From: Nemertoderma westbladi
Lineage: Eukaryota; Xenacoelomorpha; Nemertodermatida; Nemertodermatidae
Direction of reading: 5' to 3'
Length of the DNA stretch: 64,000 nt
Assembly: GCA_032718475.1 (NCBI GenBank)
Contig: JAUCBJ010002106.1
Coordinates: 1 to 64,000 of the forward strand
Positions within the stretch are counted from its first letter, which is position 1. Every line of letters begins with the position of its first letter. The translations under genes were made by a program, and so were the position numbers. Below the pieces are notes generated by a model. It was given only the letters and a program-made list of their open reading frames with translations, had not been told where the DNA came from and searched no databases. Positions 21,101 to 33,900 of this stretch are shown here, piece after piece.

Positions 21101-21275
21101 ATCAGACTATTGCTCATCGAGGTGTTGATCATGTCTTGACAGAATTACGAAAACGCTTTCAGGTGATCAGCGATAGGAAAATGGTAAAGAATGTTATAAG
21201 ATCATGTGTGACATGTAAACGAATAAATGCTATTAGAGCAAAACAGATTATGGCCCCTTTGCCCCCCTTTCACTT
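18141..21275 (+). pseudogene. BEL/Pao protease-RT-RNase H-integrase start (second element), broken
   Basis: The protease-like region is near 18180-18260 (ALLDNASQ where D-S/T-G-S-Q is expected). A pre-RT linker runs at 18567-18953 (PHAIQTVFGWTIEGP). Reverse transcriptase occupies 18996-19905 (IHLVHDAKATYQG; VFPFGIRPAPC; active-site FYVDD near 19600). RNase H lies at 20071-20535 (HTFCDASNSSYGAVVYL, IPRLELLTAVMGVRL, FWTDSQTVLQYL, NPADELSRG). The integrase zinc region is near 21100-21230 (HQTIAHRGVDH, CVTCKR). The integrase catalytic core is gone. In-frame stops occur, for example near 18953 and 20454, and frames change repeatedly. The 63-bp RTE fragment at 19265 splits the reverse transcriptase. 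Confidence 0.8.
19265..19327 (+). mobile_element. 63-bp RTE LINE 3'-end fragment with 16-bp target duplication
   Basis: This stretch is the extreme 3' end of the RTE family found full length at 58111-61874: it contains GCCGGCACAGCATTCTTAAA and ATGCAGCATGCCGATCC and ends in (TAG)n. It is flanked by GAGATTCAGACCGGAT (19249-19264) and GAGATTCAGACAGGAT (19328-19343), a 16-bp target-site duplication with one mismatch. It sits inside the reverse transcriptase of the second BEL/Pao element and so came later. It is a heavily 5'-truncated retrotransposition event. Confidence 0.9.
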
Positions 21276-21392
21276 ATTATCAGCCTCGCATTGTCGCCAT
21301 CTGATTGGTCTGATAAGAAGGTGTGCCATCCAGATTTTGTATAAATACTCCAACTTGTGACAGAAACGCCAGTTGAGTGATTTGTCGATTGT
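21276..21392. other. Unassigned sequence between BEL/Pao remnant and TIR element
   Basis: Where integrase should continue, the sequence changes to unrelated DNA. A TATAAATA word lies at about 21338. No gene or repeat family was recognised. Confidence 0.4.
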
Positions 21393-22155
21393 GGGGGGGG
21401 GGGGGGGGGGGGGTACACCATTTTCGGACAACTCTTTGATTTATCACTCTATGCGTTTCAAAATTGTTTGGCTTTGGCTAAAATTTGGCATATAGATGCC
21501 TAAGATGCTATTCTACATGACAGGTCAGAAAATTTTTTTTTTTCGCTATTTAATATTAGTTAATACTAGTTAACAACAAAAAAAACTTGGTTGCGCTTAA
21601 ATCCCTAAGGCTTTTACAGTTTTGATCCTAATCACATGAAAGTTTTTTTTATATGATAGATCAAAGATGGGGCAACGTAACTATCAGGCGAAATTTTGTT
21701 AAAATAATTCTGCACCGCTAGGTGGCGCTGCAAACTTATGCAATTTTTTAGGTTTTTTATAAATAGAATTAAATTTTATTAACGAAAAATATTTTGAAAA
21801 GTTGTCTGATACTTTTATGCGCGGTGGCTATCTAGACACCCACAGGAAGTTTCAGACTAATTACTCAAAAATTGTAGAAGTAGTAGGGTTTTGAAGTTGA
21901 CAATTTCATGAAAAAAATATTTGGAGATAATCGACCTTTCATTATACATAGTAATAGTAATTTCAATAGGATTCCCTAAATGGAAATTTAAATAACTTGA
22001 AAACTAAAAGAGCTATTAAATAGCGGTTTTCAGATTTGGAAACCATATATATAATATTAAATTAAATTAAATTAAATTTATTTAATTATTTATATTATTT
22101 AATTTAATTAATAAATAATATTTTGGACCAAAATGGTGTACCCCCCCCCCCCCCC
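21393..22155. mobile_element. 763-bp non-autonomous element with poly-G/poly-C terminal inverted repeats
   Basis: The element starts with 21 G followed by TACACCATTTT and ends with AAAATGGTGTA followed by 15 C, so the termini are inverted repeats of about 25 bp dominated by a homopolymer. The interior is AT-rich and has no ORF of note; near the right end it has TTAAATTAAATTAAAT repeats and a facing AT palindrome. A related left half lies at 12594-12800. Superfamily and target duplication are unclear; the right flank is directly an RTE LINE fragment. Confidence 0.75.
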
Positions 22156-23812
22156 TTAACTGCATTATTGGCCGCTGTAGTCTGCTTGAGTCGGGACTCT
22201 TTCTGCGCCTTATAGAGGTCATTTCGGCACTTCTGATTTTGTTGTCAGTCCAGGGGGCCCTTTTCCTGTTTTGAGGGTATACAGGAACTATTTCTGCAGC
22301 TGCTAACTTAACTGCTTCTGTGAAAGCAGTATAGCCCTCACCACAGTGATCGGCCGCCTCAGAGGTAAGAACCTAATACCTGTTGCTCAGCTGTAGTGTG
22401 AAGCTGGATCTCACACTTGGCTGTTGCAACAGAGAGGACGAGTCATGCCGCGGCAAGGCAGATTTCGTTGTTCTGCTAGCACGCAGACTAAGTCTTACCT
22501 TGGTCACAATAAGGCAGTGAGCACTGGAGAAGGGTCGAAGTGTAAATGCATTACAGTCTTGTATAGAACTCCTGTATTTCCTACAAAACAGAATATGGTC
22601 TATCTGGGACTTGTGACCACTGGGTCAACTATGAGTCCATAGCTTTCCAGTTCACTTCTTGAACTGGGTTCCAGCCGATAACAATTCATTTACAGGGATA
22701 AAATCCTGAAGATGGACGATTAGCACTATTGCTATAGACCCAGGGTGATGATTGTGATTGATGCAGACTTGCATTAAAGTCTCCCAGTAATGTATGTAAA
22801 GAATGCATGCTGATCCACTCTATCAGTAGTTGCTTGTAGATTGTGGTAGAAATTTTCCACCTCCTCTACAGGGGCAATACTAGTTGGAGAGTAGCACACA
22901 ATCAGAACCACCTTAGGAAACTTCTTAGCTAGTCTTCCAGATCATGAGAAGTGGCAACGGATGATGCGGTTAGAGATTTGGTCTATTTCGTCCAATGCTG
23001 CATGTGCAGTTGGATTCATCAATAGACCAATTCCACCATTGCCACTATCATCTGCTGACGCGAGGGCGAGTCGCCAACCGCCCCTCATCTCCTTAATCAG
23101 AACCTCATCAGTCTGCCCAGTCTGCATTCGGTGCTTTTGAACACCCACTGCGCTAAGAGAAAGCTTATTTGCCAAGGCAGTCAGCTCACCTTGTCGCATT
23201 GGGGACCCGAGTGTTAGGGTGTTTACTGAGGCTAGTCTAGTGACTTGCCGCAGATTCACCAATGGCTTTGTTGGTCGGGGTGGAACATGAGAGTAGCCTC
23301 CAACTTCAGAATCCCTCTCCCCCTCACAATCTGGCCTCCCTGGTGACCCAGGGTTTGGGCCAGAAAGGTCATCAGGAAAGGGACTCAAAGAATTGTTGGC
23401 TGCTCTCTCTCCAGTAGGGGGTGAGACAGGCAGCCGGTCAGGAGATAACTGACGCCTGTGAGGCCGATTGTGTCCGGTAATTCCACTGGCCTCCGCATTA
23501 CTAATGTAATCCATAGTGGGGGTTGGGGGTGCTTTTTTGCCGAGTCAGCTCTCGGGGAAAACACCACACCCTGGTTTGCCATTCCACAGGGTGGGTTTCG
23601 CACTGGAGTCAGATATGAGGCCCATCACCCATATCTACTCTGGCGCACATGATCCACCATTGGCTGTGCAGCTCATCTGCTGGGTCATGCCCTGTACCCC
23701 TGCTGCCACGTGCAGGTCGCAGTGAAGTGCACTCAGAGTGAACATGAGAACACTCTACTCCTGACCAGCCAATGGTAGATCACCATCTGCCTGGCCAGGT
23801 CATATATCCCTG
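22156..23812 (-). mobile_element. Partial RTE-type LINE copy (5' half)
   Basis: On the minus strand this segment is collinear with about 60014-61690 of the full-length copy, so it has the 5' untranslated region, the Pro/Ser-rich N-terminus and the endonuclease, but no reverse transcriptase or 3' tail. The longest frame (22942-23514) contains RLASVNTLTLGSPMRQGELT and GIGLLMNPTAHAALDEI. It stops at 22156 against the C run of the TIR element. The missing 3' half shows that it was cut by a later event, since LINE copies normally lose the 5' side. Confidence 0.85.
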
Positions 23813-24499
23813 CAGCTCTCCTTACGTTTCACTTCTGTATAATTTTTTTTACTTATATAAGCGTTTAAAACTCTTCAGTTTGTTTCTTAACATATTCTAG
23901 GGTATATTTTCGATTTATGCTATCTTATATTATGGATGTATATACGTGCACAATAGCTTAATAAGGAACTTTAATGAGCTTGCTGTAGCAAAATCAATTT
24001 AAACTTTAAAAAAATCGGCTGAAAAAATTGTTAAAAAAAAGTTGTGCACATTACCACGAAATTGTTCATTGTACATAAGAGGAGGTTTCTTCTATTTCGA
24101 AAGAGATGTCTTCTTGAATTCGTCGGACCACGCGGTGAATGCCGCTGATATGATTCTACAAGTGTAGCAGTTAAACCTCACTTCAACTGGCTAAAGTAAA
24201 TCGTTGCTTTCATAAATAAAATTTATGTATCCAAAAACATTTGCATCTGCACGAGGCTATATTATTATATTGACCCAACATAACATGTAGGATTACCCCT
24301 AAAGTTTTGTGCAGCTTATTTCCAAGGGGGTCCTTTATGTTACTTGGTTACAAATACAATATTACACTACGCTAACCTAAAACCAATATAAAACGTAATT
24401 ACACTATGTACATGTACAACTTTACCGAGAGCGTGACAATGGCCGACTCAACGATAAAGATGTAATGTACAGAACAATTTATTATAAAACGTAATTACA
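23813..24499. other. Spacer between two LINE copies
   Basis: No gene was recognised. The word ATAAAACGTAATTACA occurs twice (about 24390 and 24484), which may mark a short duplication around the 3' end of the CR1/Jockey-like LINE or part of its tail. Confidence 0.4.
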
Positions 24500-27400
24500 G
24501 TATAAATAGTAAATAATTAATAAACTAATTACTTACTGTAGGACTATTGTACCTATTTTTACATTGCACACGGAGGTGAGATTTAACTGCAGATTTAAAA
24601 GAATGTTGATTATTTAGGTTTTTAATTTCATTAGGCAGAGCGTTCCAATTTTTAATGCCGTTAAAAAAGAAAGTATCAGTTTCAAAGGATTTACAATTTG
24701 GGAGGTAGAAGTTTGAAGCACTACTGTAGCTCTGGTACTGCAAGAGTGTGTATCGCGTACTCTGTTGAATTTTTGTTTTAGGTAATTGGGACATTTACCA
24801 TTATACACTTTATGAACATGGTTAAGGCGTAGCTGCTTAACTCTACTATCTAATTTAAGTAGTCCAGATTCAGAAAAGTCATCTGGAGTTAGGTGGTGCC
24901 TAGGTTTGTAGTTTATAATAAATCGTACTACTTTATTCTGAGCTACTTGTAATTTACATTTAAGCTGTTTGGTTAATTAAGCCTTCATACCAAGAAGAGC
25001 ATGCATAGTCCATGTGACACTGTATTAAAGAAGAGCAAAATAACTTGCGGGAGTCGGTGTTTAAACTATTTTTATTTCTGTATAGAAACCTAAGCCTACT
25101 GTTAACTTTCGAGAAAATATTTTTCACTGTGCTTTCTCCTGATAAGCAGTTATCCAATGTGGCGCCTAATTATTTAACTTCTTTTTTATTTTCAATCTTA
25201 TGTCCATTACTAGTGGCTTCAAACTTAGTTACCTTCTTTAACTTTCTTTTGGAACCAAACAAAATACTTTCAGTCTTACCGTAGTGAATGGATAGCTTAT
25301 TATCAACCAACCACTCATTACAGGATTGTAGAACTGCACTTAACTTTTGGGAAATATGGATAGGATCTTTATGAGAGAAAATAAGAGCAATGTCGTCGGC
25401 ATATAAAATGAGTTTAAAACATTTACATAGCATACAAAAAGCAGAGGACGTAATATACTGCCTTGCGGTACACCACAGGTAATCTCTTGAACAGTAGACT
25501 GCGATTTGCTAATGACTACAGTTTGACCTCTGTCTGACAGGTAGGACTTGAACCAGTCTATAGAACCTACACCCATCAGGCCTAACTTACCAAGCAGAAT
25601 TTCGTGATCTACAGTATCGAAAGCCTTTTGTAGGTCCAACATTACCATACCAGTATATAAACCCTTTGCGTTATTACATCTAATTGTATCCGTTTTAGTT
25701 AATAAGGCAGGTGTCTGTAGAATATGATTTACGAAAACCGGACTGAAGTTCATAGATCAGATTTAGCCTACTAAGATGTGCTTCCAGCTGTAGAAAAACA
25801 GAACGTTCTAGAATTTTAGATACAATACTTAAGATACTAACAGGTCTGTAATTACAGGGTTCTACTTTACTATTCTTTTTATACAGAGGAATAACCTTAG
25901 CTAATTTCAGTTCGTCTGGTACTACATTATCTACGATAGAGTAATTAAGAATAAAAGTAATAGGCACTTTAAGTACTTCAGCACCATCCTTAAGAAAACG
26001 GGCAGGTATTAGGTCTAGACCGGTACTTTTTGAGGCTGATAGGCTAAGTAGATTTTGAAAAACGAAATCCTCAGAAACGGGTTTTAAAAATAACTTTTCT
26101 GAATTTTGTAACTTTTCTAAATAAAAATTATTTAGAGTTTCGGACCCTATACTATATTTATTACTTGATAACGGTAACTTCTTAACTAAATTAGAGGCAA
26201 CATTAGTAAAATAATTATTAAATAAATTACTAACTAGAGTATGATCATGAATCAGCTCACCGTTATCTTGCAGAACAATATTCGATTTAGATTTAAGGTT
26301 TTTATAACCTAAAGAATTTAGGGTAGACCATAGACTTCTAGGATTATCTTTATTCTCACTTATTTTGTTGTACAAATATTCAGATTTAGCTTTTTTTATT
26401 TCCCGTTGGACAAGGTTTCTATATTTGCAGTAATTATTATAATCAGCTAAAACACGGTATTTCCTAAATTTATACAAATAGTTATCTCTTTCTCTGATAT
26501 TACTAAGAATACCCGAGGTCATCCAGGGCTCAGTGCGTTGTTTAAGACTAATTTATTTAATTGGTGCTACAGTATTAAGTGCCTTTAGAAATATATCTTT
26601 AAAAACAGTGTACGCAAGGTTAATGTCAGCGGCCTTAAAACAGGGTTCCCAGTCAGAATTAACTAACAAACTTAAAAAGCGTTCCTTGCTGTAATTTTTC
26701 ATAGACCTAACAGTTACTGTTTTATGATCCCCGAAAAAAGATTTTTGAGTCTTTCTTGTGCAAAAAAATATAAAATGATCGCTTAGACCTATAGGTAAAA
26801 CCCCAGATTGAGAAATAATATCGGTATTATTACAAAGGATGTGATCTAGTAAAGTAGAAGTTTTACTGGTAATTCTGGTAGAATTTCGAATAATTTTTTT
26901 TAAACCAAACAAATTTAAAATACTTTGGTACTGTTTACAGATGGGGGATGCTTTGTGATGGTAACAGATATTAAAATCACCTAAGAAATATATTTCACAG
27001 TCTGACCTAAGATTACATAAAATTTTATTTTCAAAATTTTGCAAAAAATCTGATTGTTTAGGGGGCCGATATAAAGTACCGATTTTAAAATAAGTTTAGT
27101 TTTAGGAAGTAAAAGTTCCACCAGTAAAACTTCGTCACAAGTCTCTAAATCTTTCCTATGATTAAAAGCTAAATCACATCGAATGTAAGTACAGACACCA
27201 CCACCGTGTCTGTCCCTATCCTTCCGTAAAACTGCGTAATTATCAATATAAATTTCTCCATCAGAAACGCTATCATCGAGCCAAGTTTCAGAGATTGTTA
27301 AAACTGCTGGGTTGGATTTATTGATTAAAATACGAATTTCGGAAAGTTTGGGAAGCAGAGATCGTGCGTTTAAATGCAAAAAATGCAGACCTTTTTTCTT

Positions 27401-27720
27401 AAAAAATTTAAAAGTTTCACTCTCAGCATCACTTGGAGTATGCAGAGGCGATGTGAGGAATGAATCGTCGGTTTCTGATTCTAAAATTGTATCATGAAAG
27501 GGAAGTTCGGTATAAATACAGCTATTGCAGAGAAAACTAGGTTCAAGATTGTTTCTGTTGGAGAATAAATTACTGCTTTTCCTACTACTTTTCCTACTAT
27601 CGCCACTAAAACTACTTCCGTCGTTATCGCTGTCATCGTTCTCTACTTCAAACCCCAACCTTTTTAGGGGTTTAGCCTGTCTTTTTGGATACGCACGCTC
27701 CTGAGGTAAGGGTGCATCAC
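24500..27720 (-). mobile_element. CR1/Jockey-type LINE, nearly complete, 5' limit uncertain
   Basis: About 3.2 kb on the minus strand encodes an endonuclease-reverse transcriptase polyprotein of a different clade from the RTE copies (YADD active site, long C-terminal region). Only a few breaks separate the large open blocks. The 3' end lies near 24500 but no A-rich or microsatellite tail is clear; the 5' end lies near 27720, about 200 bp before the 44-bp satellite begins. Confidence 0.8.
24525..27658 (-). pseudogene. Endonuclease-reverse transcriptase of the CR1/Jockey-like LINE
   Basis: Reading from 27658 downward there is a Ser/Asp-rich start, then the endonuclease (LHFLHLNARSLLPKLSEI, TISETWLDD, HGGGVCTYIR; GDFNICYH and LSDHFIFF in the next frame). 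The reverse transcriptase follows with [61 protein letters not shown] and the catalytic [10 protein letters not shown]. The C-terminal region ends in FFNGIKNWNALPNEIKNLN. Breaks seen are frame changes near 27000, 25730, 25410 and 25170 and a TAA near 26553. The endonuclease and polymerase key residues are present, so this was active fairly recently. The protein would nick target DNA and prime cDNA synthesis there. Confidence 0.85.
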
Positions 27721-27935
27721 AAACTTACATAATCTACAATTATACTGGCTAAAAGTGCTAAAATATGACCCAAAATTATACAATAGAGAGAGTTCATAAC
27801 ACTTCAGCAATGCCACAAGAATTAATTAAATTTGAATTTCCCTCCAAAATTTGTTACAGTGAAGTGTTCTAAAGTCAGAAATTATAGGCTTGGCAGTGTT
27901 CGGATGGCTCAGAGTAACGCTAAAGGTGAAAGGAT
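27721..27935. other. Spacer between LINE and 44-bp satellite
   Basis: AT-rich sequence with no recognisable feature. The first satellite monomer starts within AAAGGTGAAAGGATCATATG, without a clear junction motif. Confidence 0.4.
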
Positions 27936-30900
27936 CATATGACCTAACAGTTAGGTCATAGAGCACTTCCACGTACTTTCATATGACCTAGCAGTTAGGT
28001 CATACAGCACTTCCACGCACTTTCATGTGACCTAACAGTTAGGTCATAGAGCACTTCCACGCACTTTCATATGACCTAACAGTTAGGTCATAGAGCACTT
28101 CCACGCACTTTCATATGACCTAACAGTTAGGTCATAGAGCACTTCCACGCACTTTCATATGACCTAACAGTTAGGTCATAGAGCACTTCCACGCACTTTC
28201 ATATGACCTAACAGTTAGGTCATAGAGCACTTCCACGCACTTTCATATGACCTAACAGTTAGTTCATAGAGCATTTCCACGCACTTTCATATGACCTAAC
28301 AGTTAGGTCATAGAGCACTTCCACGCACTTTCATATGACCTAACAGTTAGGTCATAGAGCACTTCCACGCACTTTCATAAGACCTAACAGTTAGGTCATA
28401 GAGCACTTCCACGCACTTTCATATGACCTAACAGTTAGGTCATAGAGCACTTCCACGCACTTTCATATGACCTAACAGTTAGGTCATAGAGCACTTCCAC
28501 GCACTTTCATAAGACCTAACAGTTAGGTCATAGAGCACTTCCACGCACTTTCATATGACCTAACAGTTAGGTCATAGAGCACTTCCACGCACTTTCATAT
28601 GACCTAACAGTTAGGTCATAGAGCACTTCCACGCACTTTCATATGACCTAACAGTTAGGTCATAGAGCACTTCCACGCACTTTCATATGACCTAACAGTT
28701 AGGTCATAGAGCACTTCCACGCACTTTCACATGACCTAACAGTTAGGTCATAGAGCACTTCCACGCACTTTCACATGACCTAACAGTTAGGTCATAGAGC
28801 ACTTCCACGCACTTTCATATGATCTAACAGTTAGGTATTAGAGCACTTCCACGCACTTTCATATGACCTAACAGTAACAGTTAGGTCATAGAGCACTTCC
28901 ACGCACTTTCATATGACCTAACAGTTAGGTCATAGAGCACTTCCACGCACTTTCATATGACCTAACAGTTAGGTCATAGAGCACTTCCACGCACTTTCAT
29001 ATGACCTAACAGTTAGGTCATAGAGCACTTCCACGCACTTTCATATGACCTAACAGTTAGGTCATAGAGCACTTCCACGCACTTTCATATGACCTAACAG
29101 TTAGGTCATAGAGCACTTCCACGCACTTTCATATGACCTAACAGTTAGGTCATAGAGCACTTCCACGCACTTTCATATGACCTAACAGTTAGGTCATAGA
29201 GCACTTCCACGCACTTTCATAAGACCTAACAGTTAGGTCATAGAGCACTTCCACGCACTTTCATATGACCTAACAGTTAGGTCATAGAGCACTTCCACGC
29301 ACTTTCATATGACCTAACAGTTAGGTCATAGAGCACTTCCACGCACTTTCATATGACCTAACAGTTAGGTCATAGAGCACTTCCACGCACTTTCATATGA
29401 CCTAACAGTTAGGTCATAGAGCACTTCCACGCACTTTCATATGACCTAACAGTTAGGTCATAGAGCACTTCCACGCACTTTCATATGACCTAACAGTTAG
29501 GTCATAGAGCACTTCCACGCACTTTCACATGACCTAACAGTTAGGTCATAGAGCACTTCCACGCACTTTCACATGACCTAACAGTTAGGTCATAGAGCAC
29601 TTCCACGCACTTTCATATGATCTAACAGTTAGGTATTAGAGCACTTCCACGCACTTTCATATGACCTAACAGTAACAGTTAGGTCATAGAGCACTTCCAC
29701 GCACTTTCATATGACCTAACAGTTAGGTCATAGAGCACTTCCACGCACTTTCATATGACCTAACAGTTAGGTCATAGAGCACTTCCACGCACTTTCATAT
29801 GACCTAACAGTTAGGTCATAGAGCACTTCCACGCACTTTCATATGACCTAACAGTGGTCATAGAGCACTTCCACGCACTTTCATATGACCTAACAGTTAG
29901 GTCATAGAGCACTTCCACGCACTTTCATATGACCTAACAGTTAGGTCATAGAGCACTTCCACGCACTTTCATATGACCTAACAGTTAGGTCATAGAGCAC
30001 TTCCACGCACTTTCATATGACCTAACAGTTAGGTCATAGAGCACTTCCACGCACTTTCATATGACCTAACAGTTAGGTCATAGAGCACTTCCACGCACTT
30101 TCATATGACCTAACAGTTAGGTCATAGAGCACTTCCACGCACTTTCATATGACCTAACAGTTAGGTCATAGAGCACTTCCACGCACTTTCATATGACCTA
30201 ACAGTTAGGTCATAGAGCACTTCCACGCACTTTCATATGACCTAACAGTTAGGTCATAGAGCACTTCCACGCACTTTCATATGACCTAACAGTTAGGTCA
30301 TAGAGCACTTCCACGCACTTTCATATGACCTAACAGTTAGGTCATAGAGCACTTCCACGCACTTTCATATGACCTAACAGTAACAGTTAGGTCATAGAGC
30401 ACTTCCACGCACTTTCATATGACCTAACAGTTAGGTCATAGAGCACTTCCACGCACTTTCACATGACCTAACAGTTAGGTCATAGAGCACTTCCACGCAC
30501 TTTCACATGACCTAACAGTTAGGTCATAGAGCACTTCCACGCACTTTCATATGATCTAACAGTTAGGTCATTAGAGCACTTCCACGCACTTTCATATGAC
30601 CTAACAGTAACAGTTAGGTCATAGAGCACTTCCACGCACTTTCATATGACCTAACAGTTAGGTCATAGAGCACTTCCACGCACTTTCATATGACCTAACA
30701 GTTAGGTCATAGAGCACTTCCACGCACTTTCATATGACCTAACAGTTAGGTCATAGAGCACTTCCACGCACTTTCATATGACCTAACAGTTAGGTCATAG
30801 AGCACTTCCACGCACTTTCATATGACCTAACAGTTAGGTCATAGAGCACTTCCACGCACTTTCATATGACCTAACAGTTAGGTCATAGAGCACTTCCACG

Positions 30901-33900
30901 CACTTTCATATGACCTAACAGTTAGGTCATAGAGCACTTCCACGCACTTTCATATGACCTAACAGTTAGGTCATAGAGCACTTCCACGCACTTTCATAAG
31001 ACCTAACAGTTAGGTCATAGAGCACTTCCACGCACTTTCATATGACCTAACAGTTAGGTCATAGAGCACTTCCACGCACTTTCATATGACCTAACAGTTA
31101 GGTCATAGAGCACTTCCACGCACTTTCATATGACCTAACAGTTAGGTCATAGAGCACTTCCACGCACTTTCATATGACCTAACAGTTAGGTCATAGAGCA
31201 CTTCCACGCACTTTCATATGACCTAACAGTAACAGTTAGGTCATAGAGCACTTCCACGCACTTTCATATGACCTAACAGTTAGGTCATAGAGCACTTCCA
31301 CGCACTTTCACATGACCTAACAGTTAGGTCATAGAGCACTTCCACGCACTTTCATATGATCTAACAGTTAGGTATTAGAGCACTTCCACGCACTTTCATA
31401 TGACCTAACAGTAACAGTTAGGTCATAGAGCACTTCCACGCACTTTCATATGACCTAACAGTTAGGTCATAGAGCACTTCCACGCACTTTCATATGACCT
31501 AACAGTTAGGTCATAGAGCACTTCCACGCACTTTCATATGACCTAACAGTTAGGTCATAGAGCACTTCCACGCACTTTCATATGACCTAACAGTTAGGTC
31601 ATAGAGCACTTCCACGCACTTTCACATGACCTAACAGTTAGGTCATAGAGCACTTCCACGCACTTTCATATGATCTAACAGTTAGGTCATTAGAGCACTT
31701 CCACGCACTTTCATATGACCTAACAGTAACAGTTAGGTCATAGAGCACTTCCACGCACTTTCATATGACCTAACAGTTAGGTCATAGAGCACTTCCACGC
31801 ACTTTCATATGACCTAACAGTTAGGTCATAGAGCACTTCCACGCACTTTCATATGACCTAACAGTTAGGTCATAGAGCACTTCCACGCACTTTCATATGA
31901 CCTAACAGTCAGGTCATAGAGCACTTCCACGCACTTTCATATGACCTAACAGTTAGGTCATAGAGCACTTCCACGCACTTTCATATGACCTAACAGTTAG
32001 GTCATAGAGCACTTCCACGCACTTTCACATGACCTAACAGTTAGGTCATAGAGCACTTCCACGCACTTTCATATGACCTAACTGTTAGGTCATAGAGCAC
32101 TTCCACGCACTTTCATATGACCTAACAGTAACAGTTAGGTCATAGAGCACTTCCACGCACTTTCATATGACCTAACAGTTAGGTCATAGAGCACTTCCAC
32201 GCACTTTCATATGATCTAACAGTTAGGTATTAGAGCACTTCCACGCACTTTCATATGACCTAACAGTAACAGTTAGGTCATAGAGCACTTCCACGCACTT
32301 TCATATGACCTAACAGTTAGGTCATAGAGCACTTCCACGCACTTTCATATGACCTAACAGTCAGGTCATAGAGCACTTCCACGCACTTTCATATGACCTA
32401 ACAGTTAGGTCATAGAGCACTTTCACGCACTTTCATATGACCTAACAGTTAGGTCATAGAGCACTTCCACGCACTTTCACATGACCTAACAGTTAGGTCA
32501 TAGAGCACTTCCACGCACTTTCATATGAACTAACTGTTAGGTCATAGAGCACTTCCACGCACTTTCATATGACCTAACAGTAACAGTTAGGTCATAGAGC
32601 ACTTCCACGCACTTTCATATGACCTAACAGTTAGGTCATAGAGCACTTCCACGCACTTTCACATGACCTAACAGTTAGGTCATAGAGCACTTCCACGCAC
32701 TTTCATATGATCTAACAGTTAGGTATTAGAGCACTTCCACGCACTTTCATATGACCTAACAGTTAGGTCATAGAGCACTTCCACGCACTTTCATAAGACC
32801 TAACAGTTAGGTCATAGAGCACTTCCACGCACTTTCATATGACCTAACAGTTAGGTCATAGAGCACTTCCACGCACTTTCATATGACCTAACAGTTAGGT
32901 CATAGAGCACTTCCACGCACTTTCATATGACCTAACAGTTAGGTCATAGAGCACTTCCACGCACTTTCATATGAACTAACTGTTAGGTCATAGAGCACTT
33001 CCACGCACTTTCATATGACCTAACAGTAACAGTTAGGTCATAGAGCACTTCCACGCACTTTCATATGACCTAACAGTTAGGTCATAGAGCACTTCCACGC
33101 ACTTTCACATGACCTAACAGTTAGGTCATAGAGCACTTCCACGCACTTTCATATGATCTAACAGTTAGGTCATTAGAGCACTTCCACGCACTTTCATATG
33201 ACCTAACAGTAACAGTTAGGTCATAGAGCACTTCCACGCACTTTCATATGACCTAACAGTTAGGTCATAGAGCACTTCCACGCACTTTCATATGACCTAA
33301 CAGTTAGGTCATAGAGCACTTCCACGCACTTTCATATGACCTAACAGTTAGGTCATAGAGCACTTCCACGCACTTTCATATGACCTAACAGTTAGGTCAT
33401 AGAGCACTTCCACGCACTTTCACATGACCTAACAGTTAGGTCATAGAGCACTTCCACGCACTTTCATATGATCTAACAGTTAGGTATTAGAGCACTTCCA
33501 CGCACTTTCATATGACCTAACAGTAACAGTTAGGTCATAGAGCACTTCCACGCACTTTCATATGACCTAACAGTTAGGTCATAGAGCACTTCCACGCACT
33601 TTCATATGACCTAACAGTTAGGTCATAGAGCACTTCCACGCACTTTCATATGACCTAACAGTTAGGTCATAGAGCACTTCCACGCACTTTCATATGACCT
33701 AACAGTTAGGTCATAGAGCACTTCCACGCACTTTCATATGACCTAACAGTTAGGTCATAGAGCACTTCCACGCACTTTCATATGACCTAACAGTTAGGTC
33801 ATAGAGCACTTCCACGCACTTTCACATGACCTAACAGTTAGGTCATAGAGCACTTCCACGCACTTTCATATGAACTAACTGTTAGGTCATAGAGCACTTC

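Larger units (their letters stand above)
16009..21275 (+). mobile_element. Second BEL/Pao retrotransposon, decayed and truncated
   Basis: A second, diverged BEL/Pao copy runs from gag to the zinc-binding start of integrase. Many frameshifts and stops break it, it carries an RTE tail fragment inside its reverse transcriptase, and it ends near 21275, where unrelated sequence replaces the integrase core. No LTR was found on either side. It differs clearly from the first element in protein sequence, so it is another family and not a segmental copy. Confidence 0.85.
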
